Assembly: GCA_035610365.1 (NCBI GenBank)
Contig: CM069435.1
Location: 832,001-896,000, forward strand
DNA: 64,000 nt
Direction of reading: 5' to 3'
DNA from: Aquatica leii
Taxonomy: Eukaryota > Arthropoda > Insecta > Coleoptera > Lampyridae
Shown: positions 36,600 through 47,619 of the stretch, piece after piece
How positions within the stretch are numbered: the stretch's first letter is position 1
Layout: every line of letters begins with the position of its first letter
Program-made: the position numbers and the translations under genes
Notes under the pieces: model-generated
What the model saw: the letters and a program-made list of their open reading frames with translations, nothing else
What the model was told of the DNA's origin: nothing
Databases searched by the model: none

Positions 36600-37860
36600 A
36601 AACAAACTACAGCTGGTAGTGCCGAAAAGCAGGGTGACCGAAGTGTTGAAGCATCTCCACGATGGGACATCAGGAGGACACTTTGGCATTAAGAAGACGT
36701 TGGGTAAAGTGCGAGAACGATTCTACTGGATGAACTGCAAAGAGGACGTCATGAAATGGTGCCGTAAATGCATAGTCTGCGCTTCAGGAAATGGTCCAGC
36801 GAGAAAGCGCAAAGCACCCATGAAACAATACAACGTAGGAAGCCCTTTGGAAAGAGTAGCGATTGACATTGCAGGGCCGTTCCCAGAATCCGATTCGGGA
36901 AATAAATACATCTTGGTGGCGATGGATTATTTCACGAAATGGACGGAGGCTTACGCCATACCCAATCAGGAAGCAGCTACAGTCGCAGACGTATTAGTAA
37001 AGGAGTTTTTCTGCCGGTTTGGAGTTCCGTTGGAATTACACTCCGATCAAGGCCGCAATTTTGAGTCTGGGCTGTTTCAAGAAGTTTGCCGACTGTTAGG
37101 AATTAAAGACTAGGACAACGCCTCTCCATCCTCAGTCTGATGGCATGGTTGAACGGATGAATCGAACAATGGGCAAGTACTTAGCCAAGGTAGTGTCCGA
37201 ACATCAAAGAGACTGGGATCAGTACTTGCACCTCTTCTTAATGGCGTACCGATCATCCGTTCACGAAAGCACAGGCCAAACACCATCCTGTGTCATGCTC
37301 GGTCGTGAGATAAGATTACCATGCGATCTTCAATTTGGACGAAGACCGGAAGAAGAAGTCGCTGGAGAAGATTACGTCAGCAAGCTGGCAAAGAGGCTAG
37401 ACAGAAGTACATGAAGAGGTTCGTAAAAACACACAAATTGCCAGCGACAGGATGAAAACAAGATATGACGTCAAGGCGCAAAATGGTGGGTTTCAACCTG
37501 GCGATATGGTTTGGTTGTATAACCCTCAAAGGAGACGTGGTTTGTCGCCGAAGCTGCAAAGGCAATGGGAGGGCCCCTATGAAGTCGTGCAGCGTATTAA
37601 CGACGTTATATACCGCATCCGAAAACCGCCCAGAGGCAAGCCAAAAGTGGTCCACGTCGATCGTCTAGCCCCGTTTGCTGGCGATAACCACAATCCGCAA
37701 GTTCAGGTCCGAACCAGAGTAATAAGTAGCAGAACCAGGAATCCAATCGAAGAAATGGAGTTCGAAAAGTTTATGAACTTATACGGAGGTTCTGGAAAAG
37801 CTAGGTTCGGAGTTACCACCGAGGAACAACAAGACCTGTTCCAGACACAAAGATTACGCC
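36600..37860 (+). pseudogene. Gypsy 1 integrase region
   Basis: An HHCC zinc domain (GGHFGIKK ... WCRKCIVC), then the catalytic core with AIDIAGPFPESDSGN, HSDQGRNFES and, further on, ERMNRTMGKYL, so D, D and E are all recognisable. The C-terminal GPY-type module reads WEGPYEVVQRINDVIYRI and ends VVHVDRLAPF. The integrase inserts the cDNA; the ATAT duplication fits it. The region contains some of the breaks of this copy. Confidence 0.9.
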
Positions 37861-37872
37861 ATCGCACATTGC

Positions 37873-38382
37873 GTGAGCGAGGAGCTTGACATGTCCAAAG
37901 GGGTTGCAGTCGTGTTTAAAAAGAAGTTTGGACAGCTAGATGAATTACGAAGACAGCAACCGGCAGTCGGAAAGGTTTTAGGACTACGTGGTGACGGACG
38001 CTTCGTTTTCTATCTGGTCACCAAGAAATACTCACGTGTCAAGCCGTTATACAAAGATCTGTGGCGAACATTATGGAGTCTCAAGAGACAAATGGAGTTC
38101 CATCATGTTAAGAAATTGGCAGTACCCAAGCTTGGTTGTGGCTTAGACCAATTGAATTGGAGGACAGTTCGAAACATGTTGGAGGTCGTCTTCCGAGGAA
38201 CAGGCGTTCAAGTGTTGGTCTGTAGTTACCAACCGAGGAGAGTATTGGGTCAGGAAAAGTCCATTGACTGTTACTTTTATGGTCAAGGAAGTTGCCGAAA
38301 TGGGAGGACGCTGCCGCTATCGCCACGATCCCTTTTACAGGTGTCGCATCCAGTCTCCTGTTCTGGGACAGAACAGTCCTAA
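37873..38382 (+). CDS. Macro domain (TARG1/OARD1-like) carried by Gypsy 1
   Basis: An open frame of about 169 codons lies between the integrase and the 3' LTR and overlaps the end of pol. It reads SKGVAVVFKKKFGQLDELRR, then GRFVFYLVTKKYSRVKPLY, then LAVPKLGCGLDQLNW. From memory human TARG1 (OARD1/C6orf130), a macro-domain enzyme that removes ADP-ribose from glutamate and aspartate, reads GIAVLFKKKFG, YYLITKKRASHKPTYENL and MPRIGCGLDRLQW. Its catalytic Lys (in HKPTY) and Asp (in GCGLD) both have counterparts here (VKPLY and GCGLDQ). The match continues upstream of the first listed codon (YAIAHCVSEE). The last 50 residues after the domain are unassigned. It sits within the LTR boundaries and shares the GC-rich composition of the element. 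Role unknown; opposing host ADP-ribosylation is a guess. Confidence 0.8.
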   Translation: MSEELDMSKGVAVVFKKKFGQLDELRRQQPAVGKVLGLRGDGRFVFYLVTKKYSRVKPLYKDLWRTLWSLKRQMEFHHVKKLAVPKLGCGLDQLNWRTVRNMLEVVFRGTGVQVLVCSYQPRRVLGQEKSIDCYFYGQGSCRNGRTLPLSPRSLLQVSHPVSCSGTEQS

Positions 38383-38393
38383 GAAGGGGGCAG
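38381..38393 (+). other. Gypsy 1 polypurine tract
   Basis: AAGAAGGGGGCAG directly before the 3' LTR, where plus-strand priming takes place in this family. Confidence 0.75.
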
Positions 38394-38849
38394 TGAAACG
38401 TCCGAGAAATTACTTGCAAATGCAAGAGCCTTCTAGAACTGTTATCTAGTTTCTAGAAAATATAGCGAAAAGTGAGGAACGATCGAGAAGAATTCGCTGA
38501 TGTCTATAAAAGCCGAAGATGGAAATCGTAGGTCAGTTATTGTCGAAACGCGAATGCAGCTGTATTAAGAAGATTATCAAGTAAAAATAAATCGTTAGCA
38601 CGTGTGTGTCTACATATATAAATCGAGAATAATCGTGTATGTGATAAATAGTGTAAACAAATCCGAGGACGTTATCTTATCTTATCTTAAGTGTTATACA
38701 ACGATTATACATAAATTATAGTGTAAGTGTTTTTATTATTAGATTTAATTAGTTCGGTTAATTTTAAAAGTGTACATATTTCTATAATAAGTAAACGTAG
38801 TTTTAATCGTTTAAATAAATTAGTTTTTTTAAGTAATAAATTCGTTACA
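38394..38849 (+). repeat. Gypsy 1 3' LTR
   Basis: The same 456 bases as the 5' LTR with no difference that I can see, including the TATA box, initiator and paired TTCTAGAA motifs. It is followed by ATAT, the target duplication. Confidence 0.93.
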
Positions 38850-38853
38850 ATAT
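38850..38853 (+). repeat. Gypsy 1 target duplication, right (ATAT)
   Basis: Matches ATAT at 32,143-32,146. PLE 3 coding sequence resumes directly after it. Confidence 0.85.
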
Positions 38854-39890
38854 CAACATTTTAGTTAATTTTGAAGCCTAATCTTTGTTTACTAACGTGC
38901 CGGTATGTGATTCAATTAACATTTTTAGATCTTTATTCAACAAAAACAATATTTCAAGTGACACAGTACCTATTATCGAAAAATCTTTGACTTCACATCA
39001 GGAGCCGCCATCGGTTCTCCGTTTTCACCGGTCGTTGCCAATATAGTTATGAGAGATTTTGGAAATAAGCTTTATCCATATTTTATCTAAAACCCAAGTG
39101 GCGGTACAGATACGTTAATGATACTTTTATTAGTTGGCAACATGGTCTTTTTACGCTCAACGACTTTCTATGTCATTTAAACTCATTCTATTAAATCTAT
39201 TAAAATATTTGTTTTATTATGGAATTAGAAAAAAAACTCTTCTTTGCCATTTTTGGAGATTTTAGTTAATCGAAATAAAGATGGTTCATTATCACATGCA
39301 GTTTATCAAAAACCTATCCATATAGATACATATTTAAATAAATTGTCTCATCATCGCTTTTCTCATAAATTATGAGTAGTGAATTCTGTTTCTTTAAATA
39401 AACCCCAACATCTTCAAAAAAAGTTGAATCTTCTATCCAAGGTGTTAGTCGCAAACAATTGTGATAGAAAAAGTATCAAGCGGTCTATTACAAAGTTTAT
39501 GTCTGCCAAACCAAGAGTAACAGCGGAATCTAGATGTCAACCAATGCCTTTTGCTTATCTATATGTCAAAGATACCACAGACTGTATAGGAAAAACACAA
39601 GATGTTACTTAGTTTTCTACTCTTCCATACTCATACATACGAGAAACAGGTAGAAGCGTGGGAAATCTTGACTTTATGTTCCGAGCTCTGTAGATGTCCA
39701 CTGCAACGTGCGACGAAAGCTCAGTTTGTATAATAACGACAACCCGAGAATTATCCAGAATCCAAAAAATATTATTAATAATGCAACTCGCGAAAATCTG
39801 AATTCCATTAGAAGTGAATTTAGTTTATCAAGTTTAAGAATTGAAGATTTAGAAACGCTGCATCCTGTTTCTGTTAAAGTATTGCTTTAA
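38854..39890 (+). pseudogene. PLE 3, C-terminal half (after Gypsy 1)
   Basis: The Penelope-like reading resumes with EA followed by SLFTNVPVCDSINIFRSLF, then SLTSHQEPPSV and pieces of the active-site region (relatives read GAAIGSPFSPVVAN and RYVDDTF; the DNA near 39,003-39,130 still spells GAAIGSPFSPVVAN in one frame and RYVNDTF in another, so one active-site Asp is changed). Near 39,380-39,610 is the stretch before the endonuclease, CDRKSIKRSITKFMSAKPR and DCIGKTQD. From about 39,707 comes RRKLSLYNNDNPRIIQNPKN, perhaps the last part. The GIY-YIG core itself was not found. Decay is moderate. Confidence 0.65.
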
Positions 39891-39894
39891 TTTT

Positions 39895-42800
39895 TTGATT
39901 TAGTCCTGGCTAAAATAGTTTGAGTTGTGTTTACTATTTATTAGTGTTTCGTCCAGTAATTATGACACAATCTATACAGCAGTGTGTTTAACAGCAAAAA
40001 AAGTAAAATATTACATCAACACACATATTTTGTCACCTTTAACCTGCCATAATATATCAAACCACGCGATACTGTAGCTAATGCTAATGAAAATAGTGAC
40101 TTACATATCGTAGAACCCATACTAAGATGTTTACATTTATTGATGACTACAATTTTTGATCAGTTATATTAACTTTTTCTGAAAAGTAATTGTATGTTTT
40201 AGGTAGAACTTAAACACAGTACAGATTAGTCTCTTGATTGTGATACTATTTATATCATAAAAATGTATAAAACATTAATACGGTTGTTGCATTTATCTAA
40301 TATCTTCTGAAAGAGATTCAGAGCCATTGAAACTTCACTTACCAAAGCAACTTTTTTTCGTTTTTTAGTTTGTGTCTTTTGTCCAACAAATGTTGTATAT
40401 TATTGACTATTTCTAAAGTCTGTCTCTTGAACTATCACATCATGAGTGCCATCTTTAACTTCGCTTTCGCAAGGCTATCAGTTTTTTCAACCAATTCTTA
40501 AGCCGATTTTACATTTTCTTGAAAAGCATTTTTTTTTTAAATGTTTTTGCTGTCAAATCTATATGGTATTACAGTTATTCTAACATTTTTACTTCAAAAT
40601 GTATTTGTATTAATCTAAAAAAAACAAACGTGTTGGAAATATGTTACTTTATTTCAAAGTATTCTAGATATGGCACATGTCTTGTAACCGTCTAAAGTCA
40701 TATTTTATTATGAGATAAAAACATGAACTATAAAGATTTACCATTATGCAGTTATTATTTTCGTCACAGTATTTTGAGTATTTTTCTCGTTATACAAGAT
40801 TTCATTTGTTTAACGCTCTATTTTTATTTAATATTGCTTCAAACTGGCGGGGAATAGTGAGGAAGTAATAATACGAATTGCATTGTAAGGATACAAATTT
40901 TGTTTCTTTTGTGTCATATTCGTAACAGCATGCGGTAAGCATATTTTATTACCTAATATCAAATTCGCTATAAATCAATAACATTACTTTTTCGTAATAA
41001 AAACGATTTTTTAAGCTACAAACTTTAAATTTTGTTATGGAACTATATTTATTTAGAAAAAATTACAATTTGTACACATAATTTTTTTTAAATTGTTCGT
41101 TGTAAAATATTAAATAAATCATGTGCAGTAATGTCTCCCAGATAATTTAAAAACAATTTTTCTTTATAAAAATGACTAATTGGACAAAAAACTTTTTGCA
41201 ACGAAATTGGTTGAATCATATAATAATTTTAATTACATTTTAACATTAATTTACCAAATTTATCTTAGTGCAATGTATTTGGTTCTTTTAGATATGTAAG
41301 TTTTACAGATGGTTTTTTCCGCAATTTTTATTTTAAGAAAATGAATCTATAATTATAGTTATTGAAAATTAAAACAATAAACGTATTTTAAGCTTTATGA
41401 TCAATTAAAAATGTTATAAGCACTAGAAATTTTGAATCTTATCTTAAACAATAGATTAATTTATCTTAGATTTTTGTTTTTGAAATCAAACAAAAAACCA
41501 TTATACTGACATGTTTAATAGAAAAATCTAAAATATGCAACTTAAAGATTATTTTCAGTAGATTATTAAAATATTTATTCAAATTTTGGTACATTTTTTC
41601 TTGAGATTCTTTATTGATAATTTTATAACCAGAAGTATAAGTTACAATAATTTAATAAACTGTCAGAAAAAGCTATAAAGCTACTTGTAGAAATCTAAAA
41701 AGTTTATTACTACAAAATATTTCAGGAACGTTAAGAGAATTACTGTTTAGGAAGAACTTATTGCTCCATACCAGCGAAACACGTGAAATCAGATTAGAAT
41801 TTATGATCGTCTATTATTGAAAATTCTTGGAATGTTAAAACGTACGTTGGTATAAAAGTATAACATGGAAATTGAATTTGTGTCGAAGTTATCTAGCATA
41901 TGTTCAAAAAATTTATAAATATAACCAGTTAACATAAATCAAAGAGTTCATCGAGTGCGTTACCTCTTTTTAATTTAATAAACTTGCCGTAACGGCATTG
42001 CCAAAGAAGCTGATACTGTAACCGCCCGACTTCATAACAAATTGGTTCTACTTTTTTGCTGCTTCGGAAGGTAACTTAATTTATGTGGTATTGCTAAAAT
42101 CGGGTCAAGTAAAATATGTTTTACCTTAATTGTTCAAATTATAAAGCTTTATCTCTTTTTTCTATCTGCCGTGTTCAATATTTATTTGCAAATTGCCCAC
42201 GGCTGTATAAAAGTAAATCAATTTGTAGCTCGTGTGAAAGAAGAGAACTAATATGCTTAAAATTGACGTTGAAATAACAGCACCGTCGTCGTTAATTATG
42301 TAAAATTATGCGCGAATAAACTGTTATATGGTGCAGAACAACGAGACTGCAAGCTATGCTCTTTATAGACCAGTAAAATAAAAAGCTGTGGCATTCAACA
42401 GGCCTTTATTATCCGATAATCAGAAATACTGTCGTACACAGAATAATAAAAATAATAATTTCGCAACGGTTATTAAAATTAATGTGAAATACCTAATCAT
42501 CTCTTTAACATCTAGCATCAGTTAATGCATTTAAAGATAGGCTACTGTGCTGTGGAATGTAATCGTCGCCCCCACAACTTTGCCGTATCGTCAATTTTAT
42601 CAAACTTTTTGGTATGGATAAAATACACTCTAATGGTATAACACCGGTTTCATCAGGTGTCAATGACCAGTACAATTTAAAACCTGTGGTTGGTAAATAA
42701 ATTCGAATCTAAGATCAAAGGTTACGCATAGTCGGGTCATTTTTCAACGATTCTAGCTAATAACGCACAATAAAAGAACCAAAGATGCTGCGCGAACCGC

Positions 42801-43553
42801 TAACTTTGAGGACACAAATATGTGCAACGGGACATTATAATGTTTTCACGGAAAACACCAAAAAAATTTATTACTATTCGAGAGTCACGACCTGATACTA
42901 CTATTTTAAACACATATACGTTTGATTTTGTATAGGCGATTTAAGAAATGACATTGTTGAAGTCAATTTTATTAGCGTAACTATAATAAAACATTTCATT
43001 GTCTAAACATAAACGCTATGTTTAACTATGAATTTTCTAAAAAATATATATAACCTTTTTGTTATTAGTTAATAGAATGCATGTGTATAAAAATGCGTTA
43101 ATTATTTTATAACAATTAATTAGATTCTATAATAAATATTTGTACCATTATTGTGGTATTGTTCTATTGGTTTGGGTGCAGTTAAACTTTAGCGACATTA
43201 TTTCTTCAAATCTATTCTGACAGTACAAATGTGCTCTTAAAAGTTTAATTTTAATTAATTCTGATTACATTATAATACAACACCTTTCAATTATTTACTC
43301 ATCTTTGAAAAGTTTACTTCTGTTCTAAAGCTTGTAGAACAAAAGTAATTCTCCTGTTTGATTCTATCGATTGCAACAAACTTTGTATTTCTATCAACAA
43401 CATCGACTTTTGGTTTACTAGATTTTACTTCAAAACATTAAATTACAAGTCTAATCAGTTAACATTTTTGACAATTTGCTGTTCAACAATTGATCATGTT
43501 AGGAGTGCAGTATCATATTCTCGTTATTTGAAAACCCAAAATTAATTTTAATA
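39895..43553. other. No recognisable gene
   Basis: AT-rich. A short minus-strand stretch at about 40,310-40,520 reads ESEVKDGTHDVIVQETDFRN and, after a stop, TTFVGQKTQTKKRKKVAL, which has a protein-like composition but no family I know. Nothing else stands out by eye. Confidence 0.4.
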
Positions 43554-43557
43554 TATG
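43554..43557 (+). repeat. Gypsy 2 target duplication, left (TATG)
   Basis: TATG directly before the left LTR; TATG also follows the right LTR at 49,395-49,398. Confidence 0.8.
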
Positions 43558-43813
43558 TGTTGTAATCCTACGATTACTTGGGATCGTTTCGTCTATAGTT
43601 TTCGAGGTTGTCAATAAAAACAACGTGTTAAATGAATTTAACTTTATTAAAACGATTTGATGCTGTTAAATGCAACGCCGGAAACAGAGTTCTCTTTGCT
43701 GTTGGTATGTGCTCTTATATACCTGTAAAATGGTTTTCCAAGAAAGTTGCGACAAGGGGTTTGAGAACAAGTTGCAACTTGTTATAACTTGTACCTACAT
43801 AGGTATCACAACA
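43558..43813 (-). repeat. Gypsy 2 3' LTR
   Basis: 256 bases, identical by eye to 49,139-49,394. On the minus strand it carries TATATAAG (43,714-43,721) and, downstream of it, AATAAAG as a likely polyadenylation signal. Confidence 0.92.
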
Positions 43814-43826
43814 TCCTTCCCCTGTT
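43814..43826 (-). other. Gypsy 2 polypurine tract
   Basis: On the minus strand AACAGGGGAAGGA directly abuts the 3' LTR. Confidence 0.75.
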
Positions 43827-43935
43827 TTTTAAAATTTGTTCATTGAATCAAATTGAATAATACAAGTACGTTACATTAAATTGCTTAAATCTACTATCTT
43901 ACGTCTAATGTTAGTTACTTAAATATTAGCACACT

Positions 43936-45010
43936 TTAATCATAGAAGAATTTAAGTCGATTTACATGGACGTTCATTGTGGATCTTTTTCTTTTTATGA
44001 TATAATTAAGCGGCGATGATTGTTTTAAAATTGTAAATGGACCAATCCAACATGGAGTTAACTTTTTTGACCGTCCTCGTCTAACGGTTTCATCATGCAG
44101 AAGAACTTGATCTCCTATATCAAACTTAATATTTACTGCGCGTTTATCATAGCTTGTTTTCGATTTTTGTTTTATTTCGTGAAGCTTATCTCTAGCTAAT
44201 GCATGGGACAACTGCATGTGCTGCTTTAAATTTAATAAATAATCATCATAATTACAAAATGATACTTTAGGTGATTTATGAAAAACACTGGGAAGATTTG
44301 GTTTTCGGCCAAATAAAAGTTCGAAGGGACTATAACCTGTGGATGTATGCGGAGTGGAATTATACGTAAAACAGTAGAAATCTAACCATTCATCCCAATC
44401 GGTTTGAGATTGATTTATAAATGCCTTAAGATATTCAGCTAATGTTCGATGTGACCTTTCTAATTGCCCATTAGACTGAGGGTGATAAGCCGAAGTCGCG
44501 ATTTTATTTATTTTATACAATTTTGAAATGTTTCTCATTAGTTTACTTAGAAAGTTGGGTCCTTGATCTGTAACGATCGATTCGAGAATTCCAAATTTGC
44601 AAAATATTCTTGTAACTAACGCCTTAGCGATAGTCAATGATTCTTGATTACTGATAGGAATGCATTCAGAAAATTTTGTTAAATTATCTTGAAATGTGAG
44701 TATGTACTGATTTTCGGATTCTGAAAGAGGTAATGGTCCCACTATATCAATGTAACATTTTTCAAACGGAATTGTTGAAGTATCTGTTATAAGCATTGGT
44801 GCCTTTGTTAACTTTTGAGACTTATTTTTTTGGCACTTTGAGCAATGTTTAATGTACTCATCTATGTCTGATTTCATATTGGGCCAATTATAATAAAGTT
44901 TAACTCTATTGTAAGTTTTCGTTCTACCTAAGTGACCTCCCGTAGGGGAATCGTGTAAATCCCTTAAGATTTCTAATATTTCCTGCTGACTAAAATTAAT
45001 TTTTGTATTT
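43936..45010 (-). pseudogene. Gypsy 2 integrase region
   Basis: HHCC zinc domain (GGHLGRTKTYNRVKLYYNWP ... CSKCQKNKSQ), catalytic core with YIDIVGPLPLSESENQYI, IVTDQGPNFLSKL and HPQSNGQLERSHRTLAEYLK, so D, D and E are recognisable. The GPY-type module (TPCWIGPFTILKQ) and NVHVNRLKFFYD close the protein. It performs cDNA insertion; the four-base duplication fits. Confidence 0.9.
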
Positions 45011-45539
45011 TCAAGTAACATAATTTTTGTTTTAATATTTTTAAATATAAACCGTATCATTAACCTAATTTCATTATAGCTTATATCTAATTTACAAAAT
45101 ACTTCTGTTGGAATTGCAATTTCATCCCATGATCGTGACAAACATTCTTCTTTTAGCGCGTAAAATGCATGCCAAAGGAGTTCGGGAGAAATCTTTTCAT
45201 CATTTTTATATATTATTACTACGTTAATAATTATTATATCATCGTTAATCTTTTTTAAGTAAAGAAAGGGAGGAATTCCATCTGGTATTTCATTGCCAGT
45301 AAGAGAATAATTGTAATTATTTTCAACTAATGCAGAAGAAGTGTTAATTGGTAATAAATCTCGTGAAATAAATGGTACTATACGTTTATAGTTCGATTGA
45401 AATAGACTTTTAGTTGATTCGCGTACATTATTATTGATTATAATTTCGCGTTCGATTAGTTTTTTGAAATCACTGTAACTTACAAAATTTGAATTGATTA
45501 TATTTACTTTGTGCATGCGAGTTAAGGCGTCACAGTTCG

Positions 45540-46880
45540 TATTTAGTTTACCTGGTTTGTGTATTATTTCGAATTCGTACTCTTCCAACTTTAATCTGAA
45601 TCTAGTTAATCTGCTGCCGGGATCTTTTATGTTTAGCAACCACACAAGAGGTCGATTGTCGGTATAAATTTTAAATTTCTTCCGTATAAAAATTGTCGGA
45701 AATAACGAATTGACCAAACAATCGCGGTTAATTCTTTTTCGCACGTACTATAATTGAGTTCATGTTTATTTAATGCTCTCGAACAATAAGCTATCGGACG
45801 GTCTTTGCCTACGGTGCCTTGGCTTAGAATACCGGCTACATGAGTACCGCTTGCATCTGTTGTAAGTAAAAATTCTTGTTTGAAATCGGGATAAATTAAT
45901 AATGGAGTATTAGTTAATATGTCCTTTAAAGTTTCAAAGGAATTTTGACAAGACTGATTCCAGTTAAACGGAGCCCCTTTTTTCAAAAGTTTATTAATTG
46001 GTTCCACTATCTGACTGTATTCTTTTATAAACTGTCGATAATAGTTGCAGAATCCTAAAAATGATTTGACATTATCTAAATTTTTTGGTGTAGGGTAATT
46101 TACTACACATTGAACTTTATAAGGATCAGGGAGAACTCCTTCTGATGTAATAAGATGACCTAAATAAGTTACTTCGCGTCTTAAAAATTCTGATTTATCG
46201 GGCTGTTAATTTTTTATTATGATCTGAGAGACTTGAACCGTATATTACTAGATCGTCCATATATACGAAACACTTAAGTCCTTGAAGACCGGATAAAACT
46301 GTGTTCATTATTCTCATAAACGTAGCAGGAGCACCCTTTAAACCTTGTGGAAGTCGGTTATAATGATAGTGACCATTAGCAGTACTAAATGCAGTTTTTT
46401 CTTTATCTGCTTCTGATAAAGGTACTTGATGAAAACCCATGCAAAGATCAAGAGTGGTATAAAATTTACTATTACCTAATTGATATAAAATTTCGGAAAC
46501 GGTTGGAATTGGAAATGCGTCAAATTTTGTAATATCATTTAATTTGCGATAATCAACGACAATTCTGTATTTTTTCTTGCCAGAAGCGTCCGCTTTTTTC
46601 GGAACTACTAATAAGGGAAAATTCCACGGAGATTTTGAAGGAGAGATTATTTTTTCGTTTAACATTTTGTCAACTTGCGTATTTATTTCTTCGTTGAGAG
46701 CAAAAGGTAATTTATAGGGTTTTAAATGAATGGGTTGTACATCTGGTTGTGTAGGGATAGAGTGACAACCGGCGCTTGTACAATTCAACTTATCTCCAGG
46801 TAAGTAAAATATGTCATTGAACTTTTCGCAAATTGTGTGAATGCTTTCTTTTTCTTCCGTGTTTAAGTGGTCTATTCGAA
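45540..46880 (-). pseudogene. Gypsy 2 reverse transcriptase and RNase H region
   Basis: From about 46,720 down: VDKMLNEKIISPSKSPWNFP, YRIVVDYRKLND, LPQGLKGAPATFMRIMN and the catalytic CFVYMDDLVIYG near 46,260; then RNase H with LLTTDASGTHVAGILSQG, CEKELTAIVW and the DNRPLVWLLN-type segment. This is the standard Ty3/Gypsy order. The region contains the breaks of this copy. Confidence 0.9.
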
Positions 46881-47229
46881 GAAGGGATTTTAAGGTGGAA
46901 ATTCTTTTGTTGTACTCGGACAAAGAATTAACGATATTTACAGAGGTATTGACCTTAACGTTATCGATTTTTGTATCATCCGTTGTATTATGAACGTGGT
47001 AGATTAATTCTTTTAATTCGACGGGTGGTACTGTAGTATGAATAATATCTTCTGTAGTATTTAATACAGATGCAATGCATTTACCATTTACTGGTTTGGT
47101 TATACAATTACTAAGATAAACACCCGGTTGAACAATTTGAGTTTCGATTATACCTGCTTGCCTAGAATCGGTTATTAAATGAACTAAGGTTTCCGTACGA
47201 GGTTGTAAAATTATCATCTCGTTGTTTGT

Positions 47230-47600
47230 AGAAGTTACGGTTTTGTTAGTATTCATCATAATTTCTAAATTTTGTAATGATACTATTAAGTTTTCAAAGT
47301 TTAATACTGCTTTATTATCGAGCAAAAAATTTCTACCTAATAATGCATCTTCGAAAAAGGGAAACGATTCTGGAAGTACATGGAACTCGTATGAAGTGAC
47401 GTAATAATTTTCGAAATATAATGTTACGTTAATTGTTCCTAAAGTTCTAAACTGTCCTTGAGCAATGCCCGTTATTGTAGTTGATTTGCCCTGATTTATT
47501 CTATCGCACTCGACTAAATCTGATTTTATTAGACTAATATCGGATCCAGTGTCTATTAAAAAAGTTTTATATTGACTTTCGACTGAATTGATTTTCAAAT
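47230..47600 (-). pseudogene. Gypsy 2 protease region
   Basis: The aspartic protease active site KTFLIDTGSDISLIKSD lies near 47,560, and the later segment FEDALLGRNFLLDNKA near 47,340. It sits between the zinc knuckles and the reverse transcriptase. Confidence 0.85.
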
Positions 47601-47619
47601 TGATGGACTTTGCGTGTTG

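Larger units (their letters stand above)
32147..38849 (+). mobile_element. Gypsy 1: young Ty3/Gypsy retrotransposon with a macro domain
   Basis: A full-length element of 6,703 bases with two 456-bp LTRs that I read as identical, TG...CA ends, an ATAT target duplication, a primer-binding site, a polypurine tract, gag, protease, reverse transcriptase, RNase H and integrase in Ty3/Gypsy order, and an extra macro-domain frame before the 3' LTR. No envelope gene is visible. Identical LTRs mean a very recent insertion, yet the coding region carries about half a dozen breaks, so this copy is defective. Its internal region is clearly richer in G and C than the surrounding DNA. It is inserted inside PLE 3. 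The clade within Ty3/Gypsy is not assigned. Confidence 0.93.

Noticed and set aside
37890-38393. An envelope gene in Gypsy 1
   Set aside because: The extra frame has no signal peptide or membrane segment and reads as a macro domain.
38108-38425. Minus-strand frame opposite the macro domain
   Set aside because: It runs into the LTR and has no recognisable motif; the plus frame explains the region.
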